Source: DASPJQ01 sp035299065 (GTDB lineage: Bacteria; Bacteroidota; Bacteroidia; Flavobacteriales_D; UBA2798). Taken from it: DNA of 23,141 nt. Made by a program: the position numbers and the translations under genes. The notes under the pieces are model-generated. The model was not told the origin of the DNA and ran no database searches. It saw only the letters and a list, made by a program, of their open reading frames with translations. The stretch lies in assembly GCA_035299065.1 (NCBI GenBank), contig DATGXI010000067.1:1-23141 (forward strand). The letters are read 5' to 3'. Shown in pieces: positions 7,893 to 15,805 of this stretch (position 1 is the first letter of the stretch; each line of letters opens with the position of its first letter).

Positions 7893-9899
7893 ATGAAGAA
7901 ATTATTGGTTATTCCCTTCCTGTTTGCAGGTTTATTGCAGGCACAGGACCGTATGACACCTGAACTTTTATGGAAAATTGGCCGTGTAAGCGGGTCACAA
8001 CTTTCACCGGATGGCAAATGGATATTGTATGGTGTTACCAACTACAACCTTGAAGCCAACAAAGGTAACCGTGATCTTTTTGTGATTGCTGTTACGGGTG
8101 GTGAACCTAAAAAAATAACCACGCACAAGGGAAGCGAGTTTAATGAGTGCTGGAAACCTGACGGTAAAACCATTGGCTACCTTAGCGCTGACAATGGCAG
8201 CGTGCAGGTTTGGGAAGTTAACGCGGATGGCACTAACGCACATGCCGTTACCGCAATTGACGGAGGCATTAACAGCTTTTTGTACAATGCAAAAGGCGAT
8301 GCAATTGTTTATACACAAGACGTAAAGATTGACAAAAGCATTGTTGAACAAAATGCCGATTTACCAAAAGCCCAGGCTTTTGCTACCGATGATTTAATGT
8401 ACAGGCATTGGGATACCTGGCATGACAATGCTTACAGCCATGTATTTTATATGCCGTTGAATGGTAAAGGCATTGACTTAATGCCTACCGAACGTTTTGA
8501 CGCACCGCTTGCACCATTTGGCGGAATTGAACAGGTGGCTATTAGTCCTGATGGAAAAACAATTGTGTATACCTGCAAGAAAAAATCTGGATATGAAAGC
8601 GCAAAAAGTACCAATTCAGATTTGTTTGCTTATAACATGGACACTAAAAATACCACCAACCTTACCGAAGGCATGATGGGCTATGATGTGAACCCTGTTT
8701 ACAGCAGCGATGGAAAGTGGCTGGCTTTTTTAAGCATGAAGCGCGATGGATTTGAAGCCGACAAAAACGATGTTGTGCTAATGGAAGTAGCCACTGGCAA
8801 AAAACAAAACCTAACCGAAAAAGCTGATATCACCGTAAATTCATTTTCATGGAGCAAGGACAATAAACTAATTCACTGCATTATTCCTACTGAAGGAACC
8901 GAACAGGTATACGAAATAGTTGTTGCCACCGGTAAAATGAAAATGCTTACAAAAGGTGATGCCGATTACAGCGGTTACAGCATAAGCGGTACCACGTTAG
9001 TAGGCACAAAAACCACCATGAACAACCCGGCTGAACTGTATAAGTTAGACCTCAAAACCGGTAAGGAAACACAATTAACATTTACCAATAAAGAATTGTA
9101 CAGCACCATTAAGACCGGTAAAATTGAAAAACGCTGGATAAAAACAACCGACAACAAAAAACTGCTTACCTGGGTTGTTTATCCGCCTGACTTTGATGCA
9201 ACCAAAAAATACCCTACCCTGCTTTATTGCCAGGGTGGACCACAAAGCGTATTGAGCCAATTTTTTTCGTACAGGTGGAATATGCAATTAATGGCAGCCA
9301 ACGGGTACATAGTAGTGGCGCCATGCCGCAGGGGAATGCCTTCATTTGGCCAAAAATGGAACGATGACATAAGCCAGGAATGGGGCGGACAGGTTATGCA
9401 GGATTATTTAAGCGCTATTGATTCATTGGCTAAAGAACCGTTTGTAAACAAAGACAAACTGGGTGCAGTTGGTGCAAGTTACGGAGGCTACTCGGTGTAT
9501 TACCTTGCAGGAAACCACAACAACCGGTTTAAAGCATTTATTAGCCACTGTGGTTTGTTTAACCTTGAAAGCTGGTATGGCACAACTGAAGAATTATTTT
9601 TTGCTGACTGGGAAGTTGGCGGACCGTATTGGGCAAAAGACAAACCAAAAAGCTATGAAGCTTACTCACCACACAAATTTGTGCAGAATTGGAATACACC
9701 CATATTGGTTATTCACGATGAAAAAGATTTTCGTGTGCCGTTTAACCAGGGAATGGAAGCTTTTCAGGCAGCAAAAATTATGGGAGTACCCGCACGGTTT
9801 TTGTCATTTCCAAATGAAAACCACTGGATACTAAGCCCTCAAAATAGTATTTTGTGGCAACGTGAGTTTTTTGGCTGGTTGGATAAGTGGTTGAAGTGA
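7893..9899 (+). CDS. Exported S9 family prolyl oligopeptidase / acylaminoacyl-type peptidase
   Basis: A 668-residue serine peptidase probably acting on peptides in the periplasm. Residues 1-18 (MKKLLVIPFLFAGLLQAQ) form a signal peptide. Residues about 20-410 contain repeated PD40/WD40-like beta-propeller blades (SPDGKWILYGV, KPDGKTIGYLS, SPDGKTIVYTC, SSDGKWLAFLS). From about 420 there is an alpha/beta-hydrolase domain. The catalytic triad is visible: Ser529 in GASYGGY, Asp612 in HDEKDFRVP, and His644 in NENHW. An oxyanion/N-terminal catalytic segment reads LLYCQGGPQS. Length fits S9C/S9B-type enzymes. The TGA stop is the first part of a 7-bp repeat array, followed by a strong terminator. Whether it is a dipeptidyl- or acylaminoacyl-peptidase cannot be decided here. 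Confidence 0.93.
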   Translation: MKKLLVIPFLFAGLLQAQDRMTPELLWKIGRVSGSQLSPDGKWILYGVTNYNLEANKGNRDLFVIAVTGGEPKKITTHKGSEFNECWKPDGKTIGYLSADNGSVQVWEVNADGTNAHAVTAIDGGINSFLYNAKGDAIVYTQDVKIDKSIVEQNADLPKAQAFATDDLMYRHWDTWHDNAYSHVFYMPLNGKGIDLMPTERFDAPLAPFGGIEQVAISPDGKTIVYTCKKKSGYESAKSTNSDLFAYNMDTKNTTNLTEGMMGYDVNPVYSSDGKWLAFLSMKRDGFEADKNDVVLMEVATGKKQNLTEKADITVNSFSWSKDNKLIHCIIPTEGTEQVYEIVVATGKMKMLTKGDADYSGYSISGTTLVGTKTTMNNPAELYKLDLKTGKETQLTFTNKELYSTIKTGKIEKRWIKTTDNKKLLTWVVYPPDFDATKKYPTLLYCQGGPQSVLSQFFSYRWNMQLMAANGYIVVAPCRRGMPSFGQKWNDDISQEWGGQVMQDYLSAIDSLAKEPFVNKDKLGAVGASYGGYSVYYLAGNHNNRFKAFISHCGLFNLESWYGTTEELFFADWEVGGPYWAKDKPKSYEAYSPHKFVQNWNTPILVIHDEKDFRVPFNQGMEAFQAAKIMGVPARFLSFPNENHWILSPQNSILWQREFFGWLDKWLK

Positions 9900-9932
9900 T
9901 TTAAGATTCAATATTTAAGATTTAAGATTTAA
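9898..9932 (+). repeat. Five-unit 7-bp GATTTAA-type array at the S9 peptidase stop codon
   Basis: Five consecutive heptamers, GATTTAA, GATTCAA, TATTTAA, GATTTAA and GATTTAA, begin at the second base of the TGA stop codon and run into the terminator stem. It belongs to the same family as the arrays near 17000 and 21909. Confidence 0.85.
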
Positions 9933-9960
9933 AAAGGTTCGCGAAAGCGGGCCTTTTTTT
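9932..9960 (+). terminator. Rho-independent terminator with GAAA tetraloop after the S9 peptidase gene
   Basis: AAAAGGTTCGC (9932-9942) pairs with GCGGGCCTTTT (9947-9957), including two G-T pairs, around a GAAA loop, then a T-run to about 9961. The A-run on the left could also serve the convergent DUF1456 gene. Confidence 0.85.
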
Positions 9961-10005
9961 ATTGGACAGGGTTTGTACTTATGGTTTAAAAAAAGTAAGT
10001 CTTTT

Positions 10006-10257
10006 TTAATGAGCAGTATCCTGCTTTGGAATATTCTCGCTTTTTGGTCCGCGCATGTGAATGATTAGTCCGTTTAAGAAATTGCGCAACAACTGGTCAC
10101 CGCAAGGCATGTATTTTGGATGATCTTCATTCCTGAACAGGGCTCCAAGTTCACTTTTTGAAACCTCAAAACCGGCAAGTTTTAAAATGGCAACTATATC
10201 ATCATCTTTGAGCGATAATGCTACGCGTAGTTTTTTCAGTATATCGTTATTTGTCAT
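10006..10257 (-). CDS. DUF1456 family protein, single-repeat form
   Basis: An 83-residue protein beginning MTNNDILKKLRVALSLKDDD and containing AILKLAGFEVSKSELGALFR and MPCGDQLLRNFLNGLIIHMR, which match the repeat of DUF1456 (E. coli YehS family). That family normally has about 150-160 residues made of two such repeats; here only one repeat plus a short tail (GPKSENIPKQDTAH) is present, with a normal stop. The biochemical role of the family is unknown to me. Convergent with the S9 peptidase gene and divergent from the phosphatase gene. It may be a natural short form or a truncated descendant; the intact frame and ATG favour a functional short form. Confidence 0.75.
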   Translation of the reverse strand: MTNNDILKKLRVALSLKDDDIVAILKLAGFEVSKSELGALFRNEDHPKYMPCGDQLLRNFLNGLIIHMRGPKSENIPKQDTAH

Positions 10258-10412
10258 GTTACCTTGGTTTGATGTAAAGCTAGTTTTTTTAGCTCAAACC
10301 TGAATTGGCTAAATTGCAGTTCATTGAACTTCGTTTGGTGGGCAATAAGGCTCTATTTGTCTAAAAACAACTTAAGGACCACATCTTAAGGCGCTTTATA
10401 TAATTTTATGGT

Positions 10413-10420
10413 TATATTTG
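10413..10420 (+). promoter_or_regulatory. -7 promoter box upstream of the SpoIIE-type phosphatase
   Basis: TATATTTG is an exact TAnnTTTG match. It lies 17 bases before a non-ATG (ATT 10437) position in the phosphatase frame, and 98 bases before the first conventional start (GTG 10518). No clear -33 element is seen. Confidence 0.4.
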
Positions 10421-10517
10421 AAAACACTAAAAACCAATTTTCCTGGGAAAAGAAAAAACCATCAAGCCTGAATGGAAGGTTGAGCTGGATAAAGCCGCAC
10501 ATAAATACCATGTACTT

Positions 10518-11864
10518 GTGGCATGGGTGGCTGTGGTTTTAAATCCTGTTTGGGGCATTGAAGATTTTTTCAATATACCCCTTCACTTCAATGATTTTTT
10601 TGTTTTCCGCATTAGTGTGGCTGCCGCTACCCTTGTAGGAATTTTATTGCGCAATAAATTAAAAGAACGCCCTGAAATCATTGCATTCATTCCATTCATT
10701 GGAATCTCCATTCAAAATGCATACATGTACAGTGTAATGAACGTAACCGAGATTGAGAAACATACGTTTGCTTATATAGCTTTGTTTATTGGTGCAGGCA
10801 TGTTTGTGTTGTGGAAACCACTCTACTCCATTATTGTTGTGGCGCTGTCATTTGTTGCAAACATTGTTTTCTTTTCACTTAACAGCCAGTTGCAGGTAGG
10901 TGAAGTATTGATCAATGGAGGAATGCTTACCGCTTCGGTAGCTGTATTCACTATTTTGCTAATCAATACCCGCACCAACCTTACCAAAAAAGAAATTATT
11001 TCGCGCCTTGCACTGGCCAAATCAAATAAAGAGCTGGAGGAAAAAAACGATATTATTGAAGAAAAAAACAAAGATATACGTGACAGTATTAATTACGCCA
11101 AACGCATTCAACATGCCATTTTACCTTTACCACAGCATATAGCATCAGCCACAACCGATTATTTTGTGATGTACAAACCAAAAGACATTATTGCTGGCGA
11201 TTTTTATTGGTTTGAGACCAAAGAAAAATTAAATGCTGACGGATCAAAGAACGTGGAGATGTTAATTGCGGCTGCTGATTGCACGGGCCACGGTGTACCC
11301 GGTGCTATGGTGAGCGTTGTATGCAGCAATGCCTTACACCGTGCCGTTGTTGAATACAACATTACCGAACCGGGAAAAGTACTGGATAAGGTAACTGACC
11401 TGGTGCTTGAAACGTTTGGAAGAAGCGTATCAGATGTAAAAGACGGTATGGACATTTCATTACTTGAATTGAAAGTACATGTGAAAAACGGTAAAAAACA
11501 AATACTTGAAGCTAACTGGGCCGGTGCAAACAACCCGTTGTGGTATTTGCAAAACGACACCATTACCGAAATAACAGCCGACAAACAACCCATTGGTAAA
11601 ACCGATAACCGCAGGCCTTTTACAACGCATAAAATACCGTTTGACAACAATACCGTTTTTTATTTATTTACCGATGGGTATACCGACCAGTTTGGAGGTC
11701 CATTAGGAAAAAAATTCAAGCATAAACAATTACAGAAATTACTGCTTACCACCATTAACAACGGATTTGAATCGCAGCACAAAACACTTGATTTGGAGTT
11801 TGAGCGCTGGAAAGGTGCATTGGAACAGGTTGACGATGTTTGTGTGATTGGCCTGAAGGTGTAA
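10518..11864 (+). CDS. Membrane-anchored SpoIIE-type PP2C serine/threonine phosphatase
   Basis: Probable signalling phosphatase at the inner membrane. The first ~150 residues contain about five or six hydrophobic helices (ISVAAATLVGILL; IALFIGAGMFVLW; SIIVVALSFVANIVFF; MLTASVAVFTILLI). A charged coiled coil follows (KSNKELEEKNDIIEEKNKDI), then DSINYAKRIQHAILP, which is characteristic of Bacteroidota SpoIIE proteins. The PP2C domain (about 205-448) shows IIAGDFYWFE, AAADCTGHGVPGAMVS, DGMDISLL, WAGANNPLWYL, PIGKT and LFTDGYTDQFGG, including the acidic metal ligands. The coordinates use GTG 10518. However, the frame stays open back to 10431 and encodes a plausible N-terminus (EWKVELDKAAHKYHVLVAWV) with no ATG, GTG or TTG, so the true start is unresolved. 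The AraC gene follows. Confidence 0.88.
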   Translation: MAWVAVVLNPVWGIEDFFNIPLHFNDFFVFRISVAAATLVGILLRNKLKERPEIIAFIPFIGISIQNAYMYSVMNVTEIEKHTFAYIALFIGAGMFVLWKPLYSIIVVALSFVANIVFFSLNSQLQVGEVLINGGMLTASVAVFTILLINTRTNLTKKEIISRLALAKSNKELEEKNDIIEEKNKDIRDSINYAKRIQHAILPLPQHIASATTDYFVMYKPKDIIAGDFYWFETKEKLNADGSKNVEMLIAAADCTGHGVPGAMVSVVCSNALHRAVVEYNITEPGKVLDKVTDLVLETFGRSVSDVKDGMDISLLELKVHVKNGKKQILEANWAGANNPLWYLQNDTITEITADKQPIGKTDNRRPFTTHKIPFDNNTVFYLFTDGYTDQFGGPLGKKFKHKQLQKLLLTTINNGFESQHKTLDLEFERWKGALEQVDDVCVIGLKV

Positions 11865-11941
11865 GTCTTAACACTTTCACGCAAAATTTGTTGGGATTTC
11901 AAGGGCCTTTTTACCTTGCCTATTTTTTGTATATTTACCAC

Positions 11942-12811
11942 ATGGCCATGGATCACCACCACGATGAAATTCCTATTCACAATTTCAGTACGGATGACGC
12001 TTCCAGTATACCGTTCAGGTACATTCCGCTTGAACTGAAAACTGACTACGATACATCGGTCCCGCATCGCCATAACTATTATGAAATGTTTATTTTCACA
12101 AAAGGTGCCGGTTACCATGACATTGATTTTACCCGCTACACCATTTCTGAATGCGCCATTCATTTTGTGTCACCAGGGCAGGTTCACCAGGTAGAACGTG
12201 AACTTGGAACCTATGGGTATGTATTGTTATTCTCACGCGATTTTTTCGCCATGAATACTGAGAATAAGAACCTGTTATTTGATTTGCCTTTCCTCAATAA
12301 TAACGGCCCGGATCCTGTTCTGGACCTTTCACAGGCTGAAATGAGTTTTTTCACCACCATTCTTTCAACTATGGAGGTGGAGTACAAAAACAAAAACAGC
12401 CTGAAAGAAGAAATGCTGCGGTCATACCTAAACCTTCTTTTACTGCAAAGCCACCGCCTTTATAATGAGAAACATCCTGTTGCCAAAGTAATAACAGGTT
12501 CTACCCTATACAAAGACTTTCGCATCCTCCTTGAAAAGAATTTTACCAAAGAACACAAGGTAATGGAGTATGCCGAAAAGCTGAATGTGACCGAAAAAAC
12601 ACTAAATGAGAACATCAAGAAAGTAACCGGTAAAACAGCCAGTGAACATATTTTTGACCGCATTATACTTGAAGCAAAACGTTTGTTGAAGCACTCCGAT
12701 TTAACAACAAAAGAAATTGCCTACTTTTTAAATTACCAGGACCCGGCACACTTCAGTAAATTTTTCAAAACACAAACCGGGCAATCGCCAAGCGATTTCA
12801 GAGAAAATTAA
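11942..12811 (+). CDS. AraC family transcriptional regulator
   Basis: A 289-residue DNA-binding regulator. ATG 11942 is chosen (MAMDHHHDEIPIHNF); the frame extends upstream into the end of the phosphatase gene, but only through a GTG at 11840 and low-quality sequence. The N-terminal ~100 residues form a cupin sensor domain (VPHRHNYYEMFIFTKGAGYHDIDF is spread over about 40-63, with CAIHFVSPGQVHQV at 71-84). The C-terminal ~100 residues carry two helix-turn-helix motifs (MEYAEKLNVTEKTLNENIKK, then TTKEIAYFLNYQDPAHFSKF) and end with TGQSPSDFREN. Family members bind a small ligand and activate nearby genes; the ligand is not evident. It lies 77 bases after the phosphatase and could be co-transcribed with it. 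Confidence 0.92.
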   Translation: MAMDHHHDEIPIHNFSTDDASSIPFRYIPLELKTDYDTSVPHRHNYYEMFIFTKGAGYHDIDFTRYTISECAIHFVSPGQVHQVERELGTYGYVLLFSRDFFAMNTENKNLLFDLPFLNNNGPDPVLDLSQAEMSFFTTILSTMEVEYKNKNSLKEEMLRSYLNLLLLQSHRLYNEKHPVAKVITGSTLYKDFRILLEKNFTKEHKVMEYAEKLNVTEKTLNENIKKVTGKTASEHIFDRIILEAKRLLKHSDLTTKEIAYFLNYQDPAHFSKFFKTQTGQSPSDFREN

Positions 12812-12841
12812 GTGTTTTTCTACTGCATTACCAGTTTCATC

Positions 12842-13750
12842 TCAATAAAAATCGTAGGTAAGCTTATTGATCGTAATAATATCCGTACGCAATTCTTTTG
12901 ACAAAATGGCATTTAGCAACATACTGCCTTTATCGTAAATAAGCTCCTTGTGGGTAATTTGTTCATCATCCACAAAATTATCATACTCCAGCAAATTACC
13001 TTGTTTGTCATACTCATAGGCCATTATTAGTTTTGGGCCTTCAACGGGACGTTCAATGCGTGAAATACAAAATCCCTGTTCATTGTATTCATATTTTATT
13101 TCCATTGTTTGCCTGCTGGTAATGGTATAAAACATTTTTTCATCCATCAGGTAATTCAGGGCATTGTATTCCGACTCCAGTTGCTGGTATTCTTTCCCGA
13201 AATTATTAAAATACCGTTTTATTTTTTTCCCTTCTTTGCTAATGTATTTAAACGTTTCCGAAATAATTTCATATTGGTTACCCAGCTTAAAATCATACTT
13301 TGAAGGCCCGCAATTTTCATCGCGGCAATAGGTTTCTTTTATGACATTACCAGCCGAATCATATTCATAATTGTACGAGTAAAAACTAAAATTATCGTTT
13401 TGCCTTTTTGTTTTCAGGTGCCCCTTTTCATCGTATATAAAAATAATGGTGGTTGTGTCGGTACGGTAACCAAATGAGTGGTGTGAGTACATTTGCTTCA
13501 CAACCCTTCCCTCGGTATCAAATTCAAAATTCTGCACCAGGCCCAAATCACGTATAATATCGTGGGTGCGTTTACTGCTAAGGGTACCGTGAATTGAACG
13601 GATTTTATTGCGTTTTATAAACTCAGGATTAAAGTATGCCTGGTCAGTAAATGCCTGGCACTTGTCATTGAGAATTATTTGCGCTGCACCTTGCTTCAAC
13701 GACACACAGGTCATTGCAAGAAAAAAACATGTAAAAAATCGCAAGGTCAT
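12842..13750 (-). CDS. Exported YD-repeat-like protein
   Basis: A 302-residue protein with a signal peptide (MTLRFFTCFFLAMTCVSLKQGAAQ). The mature part contains recurring YD/RHS-like strands: EFDTEGRVVKQMY, IYDEKGHLKTKRQ, YEYDSAGNVIKETY, EYNEQGFCISRIE and YEYDKQGNLLEYDN. This pattern, Y-x-Y-D/N-x-x-G-(N/F/H)-(L/V/I), forms beta-hairpins in RHS/YD proteins; here there is no toxin tip and no RHS core motif. I chose ATG 13750 rather than the GTG one codon upstream. Its A is the last base of the TGA stop of the DUF255 gene (TGATG), so translation is probably coupled. A periplasmic or outer-surface location is inferred. Function is unknown. Confidence 0.85.
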   Translation of the reverse strand: MTLRFFTCFFLAMTCVSLKQGAAQIILNDKCQAFTDQAYFNPEFIKRNKIRSIHGTLSSKRTHDIIRDLGLVQNFEFDTEGRVVKQMYSHHSFGYRTDTTTIIFIYDEKGHLKTKRQNDNFSFYSYNYEYDSAGNVIKETYCRDENCGPSKYDFKLGNQYEIISETFKYISKEGKKIKRYFNNFGKEYQQLESEYNALNYLMDEKMFYTITSRQTMEIKYEYNEQGFCISRIERPVEGPKLIMAYEYDKQGNLLEYDNFVDDEQITHKELIYDKGSMLLNAILSKELRTDIITINKLTYDFY

Positions 13751-15747
13751 CACGCTAAAAATACCTGTGGCAATTTACAGGCTTTATTTTTACAGGCGTA
13801 AATGGTAGTTTGATGTTTTAACAAGCGCCCTGTTAACAAGGGCAGCTTACTTTCACCGGGCGAAGCACACCAGATTGTCAGGGGTTCGTAATCACCGCGT
13901 GCTTCCCCTACAGCTTTTTTGTAATCATCGCCAACTATAACCATTTCTTCCTGCACCACAACTGACATTAACCAAACATTGAGCCAGTTTGCCATGGCCT
14001 GGGGTGCATTTTCAAAATAACGGCTTACGCCTGCCACCATTTTGTGCCCATGCGCTATGTATGAATCATTGCCACATAAAACACCTGTTTTATATAAAAC
14101 GCCAGCTATAATTGAATTGGATGATGCTATTACATTGTCAAAAATCTCAATCCTTCGTACAATTAATTTCTCAGCTTTTGACGATGTATAGTAAAACATG
14201 CCTGTTTGTTCATCGAAGAAATCGCGTTTTAACAATTCAACAAGGTCAACTGCGTATTGAATGTACTTTTCATCGAACGTTAATTCATATAATGCCAAAA
14301 CGGCATCGGCCAGTGCCCCCAGGTCTTCTGAAAACGCTTCAATGGTGGCTTTCCCGTTTTTGTAATTGCGCAACCAGGTACCGTCACTTTGCCTGAACCG
14401 CGTGTAAATTGCCTCACATAAATCAACCGCCTGTTTTACCTCACCGCCAGCATACATGGCATAATCACAAAGCCCTTTTAAGGCAAGGGCATTCCATGAT
14501 AATAAACATTTATCATCAAGACCGGGTTTTACCCGTTTTGAACGTACGTTGCGTAATTTACGGTCAGTGATTTGCCGTAAAATTGGAATTTTATCGGGCG
14601 AAACATCCAGCTTTTTTGCAACAACCTGCTCATCATCGTGGCGCATCAGCACATAATTATCGTGCTCCCAATACCCAATTTCATTTATGGAATAATAAGC
14701 TGTGGCAAATTCAAGTTCTTTTGCTGTCAAAACCTGCTCCAGCTCTTCTTTTTTCCATACATAATATTTGCCTTCTTCGCCTTCACTGTCGGCATCCAGG
14801 GCCGAGTAATATAAGCCATCTGCCGAGAGCATTTCAAGTTCGTAATAATCGTTTATTTTTTTTGCGGTAAACTTAAAAAGCGGGTCTTTGTAATGGGCAT
14901 ATGCTTTTGCATATAAGCTCATCAACTGTCCATTGTCATATAACATTTTTTCAAAATGCGGCACCTTCCACATATCGTCAACCGAATAGCGCGCAAAGCC
15001 ACCATCAATGTGATCAAAAATTCCGCCCCAGGCCATGCGGGTCAAGGTTAACTTTACATGATCCAGCACCAATGCATTTCCCTTTACTATACCGTAATTC
15101 AACAAAAATTCATAATTGCATGGCATGGGAAATTTCGGAGCCTTACGCGGGCCACCGTATACCGGATCAAATGATGATGCAAAAGCTGAAACAACATAAG
15201 ACTCATCAAATTTTATTTCACCGGATTCCGCATGATTGGTTTTTACAATTTCAGCTTCGTGCAACCCATTTTGTAAATGCTCAGCATATTCCAACACTTT
15301 TTGTTTTTGATTGAGGTATAAATCGTTTATGCTTTGCAAAACACTAATCCATGCATCTTTTGGAAAATACGTTCCTCCGTAAATTGGTCTCCCGTCAGGC
15401 AGGGCTATGCAATTGAGTGGCCAACCACCACGGCCTGTCATGATTTGAACCGCTTCCATGTAAACACCATCAATGTCGGGTCGCTCTTCACGATCAACTT
15501 TAATGCTGACAAAAAATTCGTTCATAATGGCGGCTACATCGGCATCCTCAAAGCTCTGGTGTTCCATAACGTGGCACCAGTGGCAAGCCGAATAACCAAT
15601 GCTAATGATTACGGGTTTATTTTCAGCACGGGCTTTTTCCCAGGCCTCGTTTCCCCATGGGTACCAGTCAACAGGATTATACGCATGCTGAAGGAGGTAC
15701 GGACTTGTTTCCGTTGCCAGTTTATTGGGTTTTCCCGTTTTGCTCAT
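13750..15747 (-). CDS. DUF255 thioredoxin-like protein (YyaL/SPATA20 family)
   Basis: A 665-residue protein of the widespread DUF255 family. The N-terminal ~170 residues are a thioredoxin-like fold that starts NKLATETSPYLLQHAYNPV and carries the CHWC motif (Cys55, Cys58) in SACHWCHVMEHQSF, then VDREERPDID and GRGGWPLN. The rest is an (alpha/alpha)6-barrel-like region with family motifs, for example GGFARYSVDDMWKVPHFEKM and ALDADSEGEEGKYYVW. Length is near the usual 670-690. Biochemical activity is poorly defined; redox or sugar-epimerase-like roles have been suggested for the fold, so I leave the function open. No signal peptide, so probably cytoplasmic. Overlaps the downstream YD-like gene by one base and is divergent from the M20 gene. 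Confidence 0.93.
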   Translation of the reverse strand: MSKTGKPNKLATETSPYLLQHAYNPVDWYPWGNEAWEKARAENKPVIISIGYSACHWCHVMEHQSFEDADVAAIMNEFFVSIKVDREERPDIDGVYMEAVQIMTGRGGWPLNCIALPDGRPIYGGTYFPKDAWISVLQSINDLYLNQKQKVLEYAEHLQNGLHEAEIVKTNHAESGEIKFDESYVVSAFASSFDPVYGGPRKAPKFPMPCNYEFLLNYGIVKGNALVLDHVKLTLTRMAWGGIFDHIDGGFARYSVDDMWKVPHFEKMLYDNGQLMSLYAKAYAHYKDPLFKFTAKKINDYYELEMLSADGLYYSALDADSEGEEGKYYVWKKEELEQVLTAKELEFATAYYSINEIGYWEHDNYVLMRHDDEQVVAKKLDVSPDKIPILRQITDRKLRNVRSKRVKPGLDDKCLLSWNALALKGLCDYAMYAGGEVKQAVDLCEAIYTRFRQSDGTWLRNYKNGKATIEAFSEDLGALADAVLALYELTFDEKYIQYAVDLVELLKRDFFDEQTGMFYYTSSKAEKLIVRRIEIFDNVIASSNSIIAGVLYKTGVLCGNDSYIAHGHKMVAGVSRYFENAPQAMANWLNVWLMSVVVQEEMVIVGDDYKKAVGEARGDYEPLTIWCASPGESKLPLLTGRLLKHQTTIYACKNKACKLPQVFLA

Positions 15748-15766
15748 TCTTTAATATTAAGGCACA

Positions 15767-15792
15767 TTTGCATTAAATAGTTCTTAAATTTG
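15767..15792 (+). promoter_or_regulatory. Possible promoter of the M20 amidohydrolase gene
   Basis: TAAATTTG at 15785-15792 is an exact -7 match 13 bases before the ATG. The nearest TTTG is at 15767-15770, giving a 14-base spacer that is shorter than usual, so only the -7 box is convincing. Confidence 0.4.
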
Positions 15793-15805
15793 GTGAACTT
15801 ATTCA

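Noticed and set aside
10006..12811. Defence or toxin-antitoxin module around the DUF1456, phosphatase and AraC genes
   Set aside because: None of the three carries a toxin, nuclease or NTP-sensor domain; a signalling and regulatory role explains them better.
12842..13750. RHS/YD toxin system
   Set aside because: YD-like strands are present but there is no RHS core box, toxin tip, immunity gene or secretion partner, and the protein is only 302 residues.
15334..15780. 148-codon forward open frame
   Set aside because: It is antisense to the well-supported DUF255 gene, including its CHWC region; composition is not protein-like.
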